Assembly: GCA_031284195.1 (NCBI GenBank) | Contig: JAITAI010000283.1 | Coordinates: forward strand, 1 to 14,577 | Source: Treponema sp. | GTDB lineage: Bacteria; Spirochaetota; Spirochaetia; Treponematales; Breznakiellaceae | Length of the DNA stretch: 14,577 bases | Direction: 5' to 3' | Shown: positions 5,869 through 13,339 of the stretch, one piece after another | Layout of the letters: every line of letters starts with the position of its first letter | How positions within the stretch are numbered: position 1 is the stretch's first letter | Notes under the pieces: generated by a model | Told to the model about the DNA's origin: nothing | The model's input: only the letters and a program-made list of their open reading frames with translations | Database searches by the model: none | Position numbers and translations under genes: made by a program

Positions 5869-7845
5869 CAAGATTGATTTAAAGGGGAGTACCTTTTTTG
5901 TTCGAGCGTTGTTGATAATCCCTGAAAGCAACACCGCAAGAATCGGAAAAACACTAGCGCTGGCAACTACGCCAAAAGCGCCCCCCACTGCTCCAGCTCC
6001 GGCGCTCTGACCAATGCCCAGACCTGCAGCGATCACCAAAGGCACGGTTATGGGGCCGGTGGTAACTCCTGCGGAATCCCAAGCAATGGCGGCGAATTCT
6101 TCGGAAGACACAAAGGTGAGCACTATTGCAAGGGCATAGGGAATACCCAGCAACCAAGCGAGGGGTAGGTTAAAGAGAATCCGTCCAAACCCCGCGGCCA
6201 TGCCTAAACCAACGCCAATGGCGACCATGGATACCAAGGTATTTTTCTTGTAGGTTCCGGTGGTCAGTTCTTCTACGGTAATACCCAAGGCGGCCAAAGA
6301 GGGTTCTGCCAGGGTTGCGCCAAAGCCTAGGACAAATACAAAGATCAGCACTGCGGCTAATCCGGCAATACGTCCCCATTTAGAGAAAACCGCATCTTCT
6401 ACCGGAATATGCCGGTAAATTCCTGTAGCCTCCTGCATTTGAGTAGCATCAAAGGGCACTGCTTTAAGCCCAGCCCCATCGTTAATCCAGATATAGGGCT
6501 TGGCCCCGGCCGGCCCCGGCACAATAAACCGGGATGACCTATCCACCCCTCGTACCACCACTGCCGCATCGTTCCTCACGGTCTGCTCATAGGCATGAGG
6601 AAGGGCTGCGCCTGCTTGAGAACCCAAAGCGGAAATCCCCCGCTCCATACCAAAGCCAAAAAGAAACATACCAATAACCGTAAACGCAATACCCAAGAGG
6701 CTTACATCGGTCTCCCGGATCCGTTCCCGCACCACGATAAGGATCGTAATCACCAATACCAGGGTGAGGGGCAGCACAGCCATGAGGGCATCTTTGAGGG
6801 ATTGCCAGTTTTTTCCCGAAACCAGCGTTCTGGGGTTCTTTACCGAGGCTTTAGGGGCAGCGGTGACAGGTTTCTCTTCAAGGACAGCTCCGGGGAAGGA
6901 GGCGTGGAATAGATTTTCCTCCAAAAAGCCCTGGGCCACCGCATGACGGGCCAGGCTTACCAAGGCTTCCTCACTTCCCGCCACATATTCCGCTTTGCTC
7001 CGAACCAGGGGATCTGTAGCAAAGAAGTGCGCCGGGGTGGAGGGTTCTGGAACTTTCGGTAACAGGAAGAAACCCAGGGCAAAAACCGCCAGTATGGGCA
7101 AGCCAGAAGCCAGGGTAATAACCCCCAACCCGGATGCGCCCCCTTTGTTACCTCCGGCGATCTTGGAAACCCCGATACCCAGGGCAATGACCAAGGGAAC
7201 CGTTACCGGGCCGGTAGTGGCTCCCCCCGTATCCCAAGCCAGGTTCGCTAGAGGACGGAGGCTAGAATTTTGCTCGCAGATAAACCCGATGACCAGCAGG
7301 ATAGGCATCATGATGAACACCGCGGGTTTAAAGGGCCAGCCGTAAATAAACCGGAACACCCCCAAGAGCACTGCCAGGCCCACCCCTACGGCAATGGCCA
7401 AGACCAGCCAGGTGGAACCTCGGTTAAGCACCAAGTACAGGAGGGGAGCATCCCAGCATTTCACCACGCTCCCTTGCAGTTTAAGGAAACTGATAGCCGG
7501 CTCTGCCAGGGTTGCGGTAACCCCGATAATAATTGCAAATACCCCTACCCCCAGCGGACCTACTTTAGGAGGCAGCCGCAGTCCGCACTGTTCACCCAGG
7601 GGCATAATCCCCAAAAACAGCCCTTCCAGAAAAAACGCCAGCCCCACCACGGTGGCCCCCACTCCCAGGGCCACTGAAAAGACATGTTCCACCGGTACTT
7701 TCAAAATAAAAGTCTGGGCCAGAAAGAGATAGATCACGACAAAGGCAACTGCCCGCAACTGGGCACCCAGCTTTGATGCGGCATATATACCAATCATCCT
7801 GAGTGCCTTAGGCAGGGGTATTTTGATCATAGTTGTTTGGGTCAT
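5866..7845 (-). CDS. DUF1538 family integral membrane protein, probable transporter
   Basis: This 659-residue polytopic membrane protein is an internal duplication of the DUF1538 unit. Repeat 1 has GVTATLAEPAISFL (108-121) and AWDTGGATTGPVTVPLVIAL (203-222). Repeat 2 has GFGATLAEPSLAAL (507-520) and AWDSAGVTTGPITVPLVIAA (588-607). Each ends in a hydrophobic FPILAV/LPILAV helix. The matched ATLAEP and WD-GVTTGPxTVP blocks, probably at re-entrant or intramembrane turns, suggest a two-fold pseudo-symmetric transporter; the substrate is not known to me. The repeats are joined by a soluble linker (about 265-350). A second soluble stretch (about 415-485) sits inside repeat 2 with no match in repeat 1, making the protein longer than I expect for the family. 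The ATG at 7843-7845 has AAGGAG eight bases upstream. It lies between the ABC-F gene (27-base gap) and the PII-like gene (9-base gap); the latter is its likely regulator. Confidence 0.9.
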   Translation of the reverse strand: MTQTTMIKIPLPKALRMIGIYAASKLGAQLRAVAFVVIYLFLAQTFILKVPVEHVFSVALGVGATVVGLAFFLEGLFLGIMPLGEQCGLRLPPKVGPLGVGVFAIIIGVTATLAEPAISFLKLQGSVVKCWDAPLLYLVLNRGSTWLVLAIAVGVGLAVLLGVFRFIYGWPFKPAVFIMMPILLVIGFICEQNSSLRPLANLAWDTGGATTGPVTVPLVIALGIGVSKIAGGNKGGASGLGVITLASGLPILAVFALGFFLLPKVPEPSTPAHFFATDPLVRSKAEYVAGSEEALVSLARHAVAQGFLEENLFHASFPGAVLEEKPVTAAPKASVKNPRTLVSGKNWQSLKDALMAVLPLTLVLVITILIVVRERIRETDVSLLGIAFTVIGMFLFGFGMERGISALGSQAGAALPHAYEQTVRNDAAVVVRGVDRSSRFIVPGPAGAKPYIWINDGAGLKAVPFDATQMQEATGIYRHIPVEDAVFSKWGRIAGLAAVLIFVFVLGFGATLAEPSLAALGITVEELTTGTYKKNTLVSMVAIGVGLGMAAGFGRILFNLPLAWLLGIPYALAIVLTFVSSEEFAAIAWDSAGVTTGPITVPLVIAAGLGIGQSAGAGAVGGAFGVVASASVFPILAVLLSGIINNARTKKVLPFKSIL

Positions 7846-7872
7846 AGTACAAGCTCCTTATTTTTAAAAATG

Positions 7873-9513
7873 TTATATCATTAAGCGGCCTGCAGGATCC
7901 GAAGCTGCAGCCCGTAATGCTTTGACCGATGCATCTACCAGATAATCGTCAAAGGGCATCATACGGTCGATGAGGGCATGACCTGCCGGGAGGATTTCCA
8001 CGATGCGGTTTGCCAGAGAATTGACGAATTCATGGTCGTGAGAGTTAAATAACACCACCCCGCTAAAAGCTACCAGGCCCTCGTTGAGGGCAGTGATGGC
8101 TTCCAGGTCCAGGTGGTTGGTGGGCTCGTCCAGGATGAGGACATTGGCCCCGGAAAGCATCATCCGGGCAAGCATGCACCGGACCTTTTCACCGCCGGAA
8201 AGGACCTTCACCGGCTTCAGGGCCTCGTCCCCGGAAAAGAGCATCCGTCCGAGGAAGCTCCGCACATAGGTATCATCCTGATTCGGGGAATACTGCTTGA
8301 GCCAATCGGTAATGGAAAGCTCTTCAGTAAACCAAGAACTGTTTTCTTTGGGAAAATAAGAAAAGCTGGTGGTCTGTCCCCACGAATAGGCTCCTAGGCC
8401 CGGCTTTTGTACCCCGGCAATGCAGTCAAAAAACACGGTCTTGGCCTGATGTTCGGTCCCTACAAAGGCTATCTTATCCCCTTTGTTTATCGTGAGGGAA
8501 AAATTGGTAAGCACCTGGGTTCCTTCACTGGTACAGGCCAGGTTCTCTACCTGGAGCACCTTGTTTCCAATCTCCCGATCCGGTTTGAACCCCACGTAGG
8601 GGAATTTTCTGCTGGTTACGGTGAGGTTTTCCAGGTCCAATTTCTCCAAAACCTTTTTACGGCTCGTGGCCTGACGGCTTTTTGCCGCATTAGAGGCGAA
8701 ACGTTGGATGAATTCCTTGAGTTCCCGGGCCTTTTCTTCCCGTTTCTTAAGCTGATCCCGGGCCTGCCGCTGAAGCATCTGGCTCATCTGATACCAAAAG
8801 TCGTAGTTTCCTGAATAGAGGGTGATTTTTCCAAAATCAATGTCACAGATCTGGGTGCAGACGGCGTTAAGAAAATGCCGGTCATGGGAAACGACGATAA
8901 CCGTGTTGGGAAAATCCATGAGGAAATCCTCAAGCCAGGTAATGGATTCCAGGTCAAGGCCGTTGGTGGGTTCATCTAAGAGGAGAATATCGGGATTGCC
9001 GAACAGGGCTTGGGCCAACAAGACCCGGACCTTCGTGGATTCGTCCAATTCCACCATCAGCTTGCCCTGGTCTGCTTCATCAATGCCCAGCCCAGAGAGG
9101 AGCTGCCCTGCCTGGGCCTCTGCCTCCCAGCCTCCCAGTTCGGCAAAATCCGCTTCTAGTTCGCTGGCCCGCATACCATCTGCTTCGGAAAAATCTTCCT
9201 TACCATAGATCCCTTCCCGTTCCTTTTGGATGGCATAGAGCTTGGGATACCCCATGATCACCGTTTCAAGGACTGAAAAGTCCTCAAAGGCAAAGTGATC
9301 TTGTTTCAGAACCGCAATCCGCTCCCCTGAACTGACCGTAATAGTACCCCGGTCGTGTTCGATTTCCCCAGAGAGTATTTTTAAGAAGGTGGATTTTCCT
9401 GCCCCATTGGCGCCGATGATTCCATAACAGTTACCGGGGGTAAATTTGAGATTGACTTCCTTAAAGAGGGTCCGCTCTCCGTAGCTGAGGCTGATATCGG
9501 TAATGGTTATCAC
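7873..9513 (-). CDS. ABC-F family ATPase, YkpA/YbiT type
   Basis: This 546-residue soluble protein has two ABC ATPase domains and no membrane part, the ABC-F layout. ABC-F proteins bind the ribosomal E site and adjust translation; some protect against antibiotics. NBD1 has Walker A GANGAGKS (34-41), Walker B ILLLDEP (176-182) and H-loop SHD (209-211), but its signature is degenerate (ELDESTK, 155-161). A basic linker (about 240-300) includes the ASNAAKSRQATSRKK segment of this subfamily. NBD2 has a degenerate Walker A (GTEHQAKT, 352-359) with an intact signature LSGGEK (438-443), Walker B VLILDEP (458-464) and SHD (491-493). The sequence tracks B. subtilis YkpA as I recall it, including the altered NBD2 Walker A. 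The start is GTG at 9511-9513 with AAGGAG nine bases upstream inside the end of the helicase gene, whose stop is three bases away. No resistance role is implied by the sequence. Confidence 0.93.
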   Translation of the reverse strand: MITITDISLSYGERTLFKEVNLKFTPGNCYGIIGANGAGKSTFLKILSGEIEHDRGTITVSSGERIAVLKQDHFAFEDFSVLETVIMGYPKLYAIQKEREGIYGKEDFSEADGMRASELEADFAELGGWEAEAQAGQLLSGLGIDEADQGKLMVELDESTKVRVLLAQALFGNPDILLLDEPTNGLDLESITWLEDFLMDFPNTVIVVSHDRHFLNAVCTQICDIDFGKITLYSGNYDFWYQMSQMLQRQARDQLKKREEKARELKEFIQRFASNAAKSRQATSRKKVLEKLDLENLTVTSRKFPYVGFKPDREIGNKVLQVENLACTSEGTQVLTNFSLTINKGDKIAFVGTEHQAKTVFFDCIAGVQKPGLGAYSWGQTTSFSYFPKENSSWFTEELSITDWLKQYSPNQDDTYVRSFLGRMLFSGDEALKPVKVLSGGEKVRCMLARMMLSGANVLILDEPTNHLDLEAITALNEGLVAFSGVVLFNSHDHEFVNSLANRIVEILPAGHALIDRMMPFDDYLVDASVKALRAAASDPAGRLMI

Positions 9514-9516
9514 AGA

Positions 9517-11343
9517 TCAGGGCTCCTTTTTGACTTTTTTACTAAACAGGTTGAACATACGGGCAATAATACCTTCTTTTCCAGAGCTTACCCGTGCAGC
9601 GGATACAGGCTCCGGCACTTCCGGGAACAGGGGCTTTGATACCGTACCTTGGGACAAGGGAACAGCCTCCCTAACAACATGATTTTGTGGAGGGCTCTGT
9701 TTTGTCAGGGATTGTCCGAACCCTTCCTGTCCATAGGAAGTATTAGTACGAAGACCTTCACTTCTTTTTCCAGGGGAAACCTTACCCTGTTTATCGGTCC
9801 TGGACCGGGATCGCCGGCGCTTAGGATTATCCGAATTCCCTTGCGGGAGGGCTGCTTCCCGGAGCGGGGCTTTAGGCCCTAGAGCGGGTTTTCGAACCTC
9901 GTATTTTTGCTTGTAATAGGCCATTCGTTCTTCAAAGGAAAGATGGGATATATCCTGGTAGTCAGGATCCTGGGTTTTCTTCAGCACCGGTCCTGCGGCT
10001 TTATACACAGAACGCTGCGGATCCGTTCTCCCCCAAGGAGCTCTCCGTTCATGGCGCCCCTCCTTGCCCCGGCGATTACCCCCTTCCCCTGTTCGGCGTC
10101 TTCGTTCTTCCTCCTGATGCCCCGGGTTTCTGCCTCTTCTGCGGTCTTCCGGGTACCGCTCATATTTTTCCATCAAATCACTATGAAACCTCATGCCTTC
10201 ACTGGTATCCTGGGCATAAAGCCCTTCTTCGGCTATGGCTGCGGGGATTTTTTTTCCAATGTATTTCTCGATATCCCCGAGTTCATACACATCCTGTTCG
10301 CCCACCAAGGCAATGGCCCTGCCGGTCTTTCCTGCCCGGGCGGTCCGTCCAATACGGTGCACGTAGTTTTCCGCTTCCACAGGAAGATCGTAATTTACCA
10401 CCAAGGCAAGCCCCTCAATATCAAGTCCCCGGGCAGCTACATCAGTGGCCACCAGATACCGGATATGACCGGCCTTAATATCATCGATAATCTTGAAACG
10501 CTTTGATTGGGGCAGATCGCCGATGATAAATTCGCAGGTAAAACCATTGATCTGCAGTCGTTTTGCCACGATTTCCGTCTGTCGCTTGGTATTACAAAAG
10601 ATGATAGCGCTTTCCGGCTGCTCCCGCTGGAAGATGCCGAGAAGCAGCTTCATCTTGTCCATGGTCGGTACATGGTAGAGGACTTGCTCAACCTCATCAA
10701 GGGTTACGGTTTCCGGGGCAATTTCTATTTCATAAGGGGATTTCGTGTACTCCCAGGCAAGGTTCTTGACCCAGGCATTCAAGGTAGCGCTGAACAGCAT
10801 GGTCTGCCGGCGATCCGCGGGGGGAATCACCTTGATGAGCTTCCGTAAGTCCGGGTAAAAGCCCATATCAAACATACGATCCGCTTCATCCAGCACCAAG
10901 AAGGCGATATCCATGAGGTTCATCTGGCCGGATTGATTCAGATCCAACACCCGCCCCGGGGTTCCAACGAGGACCTGTACATTATCCCTGAGTAATTGCT
11001 GCTGTGCGCCGTATCCGACACCTCCATAGAAACTGCCCACCTTAAAAGGCAAGTATTTTCCCAGGATCCGGGCCTCTTCTTCCACTTGAATCGCCAATTC
11101 CCGGGTGGGTACCATGATGATCCCTTTTTTTCCCTTTAAGAGGGATTCGCTGAGGAGGCGCTGGAAAATAACTATTAAAAATGCGGCGGTTTTACCGGTC
11201 CCGGTTTGAGATTGGACGTAAAGATCTTGGCCTCCAAAGGCGTTGGCGAGTACTTGTTCCTGCACTGAGGTACAAACCTTATATTCCGCATCAGCGATAC
11301 CCCGTTGGAGGTCGGGATGTAGGTTTAATTCTGTAAATTCCAT
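9517..11343 (-). CDS. DEAD-box ATP-dependent RNA helicase with long basic tail
   Basis: This 608-residue protein unwinds or remodels RNA, probably in ribosome assembly, mRNA decay or cold adaptation. All core motifs are present: Q motif (F3 and Q28), motif I SQTGTGKT (45-52), Ia PTRELA (79-84), Ib GTPGR (127-131), II LDEAD (151-155), III SAT (185-187), IV IIFCNTKR (247-254), V ATDVAARGLD (299-308) and VI HRIGRTARAG (329-338). The core ends near 370. The remaining 240 residues form a basic, Arg/Gly-rich, low-complexity tail (about 395-440 and 505-530), interrupted by a more ordered FEERMAYYKQKYEVRKP segment (470-486) and ending in an amphipathic IIARMFNLFSKKVKK. It is RhlE-like in length; no specific name is safe. 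The ATG at 11341-11343 is the only plausible start because a stop lies in frame just upstream, yet no Shine-Dalgarno site precedes it. It is probably the first gene of the four-gene operon. Confidence 0.95.
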   Translation of the reverse strand: MEFTELNLHPDLQRGIADAEYKVCTSVQEQVLANAFGGQDLYVQSQTGTGKTAAFLIVIFQRLLSESLLKGKKGIIMVPTRELAIQVEEEARILGKYLPFKVGSFYGGVGYGAQQQLLRDNVQVLVGTPGRVLDLNQSGQMNLMDIAFLVLDEADRMFDMGFYPDLRKLIKVIPPADRRQTMLFSATLNAWVKNLAWEYTKSPYEIEIAPETVTLDEVEQVLYHVPTMDKMKLLLGIFQREQPESAIIFCNTKRQTEIVAKRLQINGFTCEFIIGDLPQSKRFKIIDDIKAGHIRYLVATDVAARGLDIEGLALVVNYDLPVEAENYVHRIGRTARAGKTGRAIALVGEQDVYELGDIEKYIGKKIPAAIAEEGLYAQDTSEGMRFHSDLMEKYERYPEDRRRGRNPGHQEEERRRRTGEGGNRRGKEGRHERRAPWGRTDPQRSVYKAAGPVLKKTQDPDYQDISHLSFEERMAYYKQKYEVRKPALGPKAPLREAALPQGNSDNPKRRRSRSRTDKQGKVSPGKRSEGLRTNTSYGQEGFGQSLTKQSPPQNHVVREAVPLSQGTVSKPLFPEVPEPVSAARVSSGKEGIIARMFNLFSKKVKKEP

Positions 11344-11390
11344 ATTATATTAATATTTATATCGTATTTTGAGAGAAATGAATAGTCTAG

Positions 11391-11516
11391 ACCGAGGGAA
11401 AGCCTATAAAATTATATTTCCTTATATAATAAGGATTTACACCTTGACCTGTAAGGTATCGGTGGAAACCTATTTCCTTATTTTACAAGGAATTAAAAAA
11501 TAAATCCCTCCCTTGC
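11391..11516. repeat. Segment flanked by an 8-base direct repeat in the divergent promoter region
   Basis: TAGTCTAG occurs at 11383-11390 and again in the same orientation at 11517-11524. The 126 bases between carry two palindromes and have loosely inverted ends (ACCGAGGGAAAG on the left, rc of the right end GCAAGGGAGGGATT). This could be the footprint of a small inserted palindromic element with a target duplication, or chance in a promoter region. Confidence 0.3.
11415..11494. promoter_or_regulatory. Paired palindromic sites between divergent genes
   Basis: Two 24-base segments, 11415-11438 and 11471-11494, agree at 20 of 24 positions and are each palindromic: TCCTTAT-ata-ATAAGGA (11419-11435) and TTCCTT...AAGGAA (11474-11492). 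They are 56 bases apart, close to a multiple of the helical repeat. They lie in the 241-base gap between the helicase (minus) and the phosphatase (plus) genes, where a dimeric regulator could control both promoters. TATAAT on the minus strand (11411-11416) is a candidate -10 abutting the first site. Each site could instead act as an RNA hairpin in a leader. Confidence 0.45.
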
Positions 11517-11572
11517 TAGTCTAGGGACGCCAATACCGGGAAGCCTGCCCGTCAAGAACCAGGCTTATGAGT

Positions 11573-11577
11573 AAGGA
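11573..11577 (+). promoter_or_regulatory. Ribosome-binding site choosing the phosphatase start
   Basis: AAGGA lies seven bases before the ATG at 11585-11587. The upstream in-frame ATG at 11567 has only AGG three bases before it. The spacing favours the downstream start, which removes six residues not needed for the fold. Confidence 0.6.
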
Positions 11578-11584
11578 TTATAGT

Positions 11585-12328
11585 ATGAACATGGAACATC
11601 ATGATGAGCCAGGCCAGCTCTTGCCCCTTGAGGGGGTGCATAATCTACGGGACTTGGGAGGATACCCCACACGGGAAGGCAGACAGCTTCGTTGGGGTCA
11701 GCTCTACCGGGCTGGAGATTTACACGACCTCTCCTCAAGAGACAAGGCTGTTCTGGAAAAGCGGAATATCAAGACCATCGTCGATTTTCGGGGGGCCCAG
11801 GAAAAAAAACGGGCCCCTGATGGCACTTTAGCTACCCTGGTACAGACCTTTGAGCTTCCTATTGAGGCGGGAAGCATCATGGATTTATGTGCTACTGAAA
11901 TCAAGGTCAGTGGTGCAGCCTTGATGCAGGAGCTCTATGGCCGTTTGGTAGAAATTGCCCGTCCCCAATACCGGAAATTTTTCAGCATCCTCTCTGACCC
12001 TGCCCATACACCCCTCCTCTTCCACTGTTCCGCCGGTAAAGACCGGACTGGTCTTGCTGCGGCCTTTATACTTTCCGCCTTGGAGGTGGATCGGGAACGG
12101 ATCTACTATGATTACCTGCTTTCCGCAGAATACCTTAAGGAGATGATCCGGCAGTGGCTCGCTGCAGAGCCGCATCTGGAAGCGGTTCTATCGGTCCGGC
12201 GAGGGTACTTGGAAGCGGCCTTTGCCAAGATAGACGCTGCCTTTGGAGGGATACACCGGTATATACAGGAGGAGTTAGGTGCCGATGTAGCGGGAATGTT
12301 GGAATGGTATACCGAAGCATCACCCTAA
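11585..12328 (+). CDS. Tyrosine-protein phosphatase, PF13350 (Y_phosphatase3) type
   Basis: From this start the protein has 247 residues; the alternative ATG at 11567 would give 253. It has the family's N-terminal block (GVHNLRDLGGYPTREG then LYRAGDL), a conserved DFR (IKTIVDFRG), and the CX5R active-site loop HCSAGKDRTG, with the nucleophilic Cys and the Arg at 154 and 160 in the 253-residue numbering. The C-terminal SVRRGYLEAAF block is also typical. Such enzymes dephosphorylate phosphotyrosine and, in some members, phosphoinositides; the substrate here cannot be told. There is no signal peptide, so it should be cytoplasmic. It is the first plus-strand gene and diverges from the helicase across a region with paired palindromes. 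It is probably monocistronic, since 179 bases and a separate promoter candidate precede cheR. Confidence 0.9.
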   Translation: MNMEHHDEPGQLLPLEGVHNLRDLGGYPTREGRQLRWGQLYRAGDLHDLSSRDKAVLEKRNIKTIVDFRGAQEKKRAPDGTLATLVQTFELPIEAGSIMDLCATEIKVSGAALMQELYGRLVEIARPQYRKFFSILSDPAHTPLLFHCSAGKDRTGLAAAFILSALEVDRERIYYDYLLSAEYLKEMIRQWLAAEPHLEAVLSVRRGYLEAAFAKIDAAFGGIHRYIQEELGADVAGMLEWYTEASP

Positions 12329-12471
12329 GTAACCCGTACTATGCAATGTATTCCCGGTTTCAATCTGACCCGGATGTGTTAGCAGTACCCACGGTATTTG
12401 CCCAGGCACGCTAAAAAGCAGGCGGAAATTTATATATCAGGGTTTAATATGGTAAGAGGGTTCATGAAGCA

Positions 12472-12501
12472 TTGACAGGAACACGCTTTTTTTCTTAGAT
12501 T
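12472..12501 (+). promoter_or_regulatory. Candidate sigma-70 promoter of cheR
   Basis: TTGACA (12472-12477) matches the -35 consensus exactly. After 18 bases comes TAGATT (12496-12501), a fair -10 (four of six); with a 17-base spacer the hexamer is TTAGAT. Either way transcription would be expected to begin at or within a base or two of the cheR ATG at 12508, predicting a leaderless message. I see no sigma-28 type motif in the gap. Confidence 0.45.
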
Positions 12502-12507
12502 GATACT

Positions 12508-13329
12508 ATGGTACAAGCTGTTTTCTTTACCGATACTGACTTTGAACGGTATCGAAGCCTTATCTATGCTGAAAGTGGTATCCATTTTACCCCAACTAAT
12601 CGTTCTATCTTAGAAAGTAGGCTTAAAGAACGGCTTAGAGGAAAAGGTTTAGATTCACCTCAGACGTATTTTAATATTATTACCCGGGACAAAGAAGAAC
12701 TCAAGAATTTTCTTGATTCTATTACCACGAACCTCACCCGGTTCTTTCGTAATCAACCCCAATTCGACACTTTAGAAAAATTTGTGATTCCTGAATTACT
12801 TACCATAAAAAAGAATACCGGCAGTACGATCTTGAAAATTTGGAGCGCTGGCTGTTCCACCGGTGAAGAACCCTATAGTATTGCCATGCTTATGAGTGAA
12901 GTCTTGCCTTATCCTTGGAAATATGAAATCGTGGCCAGTGATATTAGCCTCAAGTGCCTGATGACCGGAAAGGGGGGGTTTTATGCGGACAACCATCTGG
13001 AGGGAATCCCCGATGCCTATCTCCATAAGTATTTTGATAGAATGCCCGGAGGGTTTAAGGTTAAACCGGATATCATGGCTAAAGTCCGCTTTGATTATCA
13101 TAACCTGAAACATGATTCAGGCTTGAGAAACATGGATATCGTGTTTTGCCGGAATGTCATTATTTATTTTGATGAAGCAGTGCAGACCGAGGCCATAAAA
13201 CGGTTCTGGGATTCCATGGCTTCCAAATCTTTTCTATTTATTGGTCATTCTGAGTCTCTCTTTGGCATGGATACCAAATTTGAGTTTGTAAAGACCCAAT
13301 GGGCTACTTTGTACAGAAAATTTATTTGA
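12508..13329 (+). CDS. cheR: Chemotaxis protein methyltransferase CheR
   Basis: CheR uses S-adenosylmethionine to methylate glutamates on chemoreceptors, setting adaptation together with CheB. The 273-residue protein has the N-terminal helical domain (about 8-75, with LESRLKERLRGKG) and the methyltransferase domain. Landmarks are TTNLTRFFRN (73-82), the SAM-binding IWSAGCSTGEEPYSIAM (111-127), ASDIS (143-147), the FCRNVIIYFD block (213-222) and FIGHSESLFG (244-253). The length is normal and there are no TPR extensions. The start is fixed: an in-frame TAG lies at 12496-12498 and the next Met is residue 127. No Shine-Dalgarno sequence precedes the ATG, which is preceded by a run of T residues instead. 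cheB follows after 88 bases, and the two are probably cotranscribed. Confidence 0.97.
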   Translation: MVQAVFFTDTDFERYRSLIYAESGIHFTPTNRSILESRLKERLRGKGLDSPQTYFNIITRDKEELKNFLDSITTNLTRFFRNQPQFDTLEKFVIPELLTIKKNTGSTILKIWSAGCSTGEEPYSIAMLMSEVLPYPWKYEIVASDISLKCLMTGKGGFYADNHLEGIPDAYLHKYFDRMPGGFKVKPDIMAKVRFDYHNLKHDSGLRNMDIVFCRNVIIYFDEAVQTEAIKRFWDSMASKSFLFIGHSESLFGMDTKFEFVKTQWATLYRKFI

Positions 13330-13339
13330 CTGTCGAGGG

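Noticed and set aside
7270..7732. Overlapping plus-strand frames of 135 and 112 codons
   Set aside because: They are antisense to the DUF1538 transmembrane repeats, and long open frames opposite such sequence are common.
9907..10506. 199-codon open frame on the plus strand
   Set aside because: It runs opposite to the DEAD-box helicase, whose motifs are unmistakable. Its product is low-complexity, rich in Pro, Phe and His, with no domain.
11567..11584. Upstream ATG for the phosphatase
   Set aside because: It has only AGG three bases away, while AAGGA sits at ideal spacing before the ATG at 11585. It is kept as the alternative.
12154..12414. 86-codon plus-strand frame running past the phosphatase stop
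   Set aside because: Most of it is a shifted reading of the phosphatase C-terminus, and the 3' part has no coding look.
12340..12420. tRNA-like text (GGTTTCAATCTG) after the phosphatase gene
   Set aside because: There is no acceptor stem, anticodon arm or proper T-loop around it. I saw no tRNA, rRNA, CRISPR array or transposase gene in the window.
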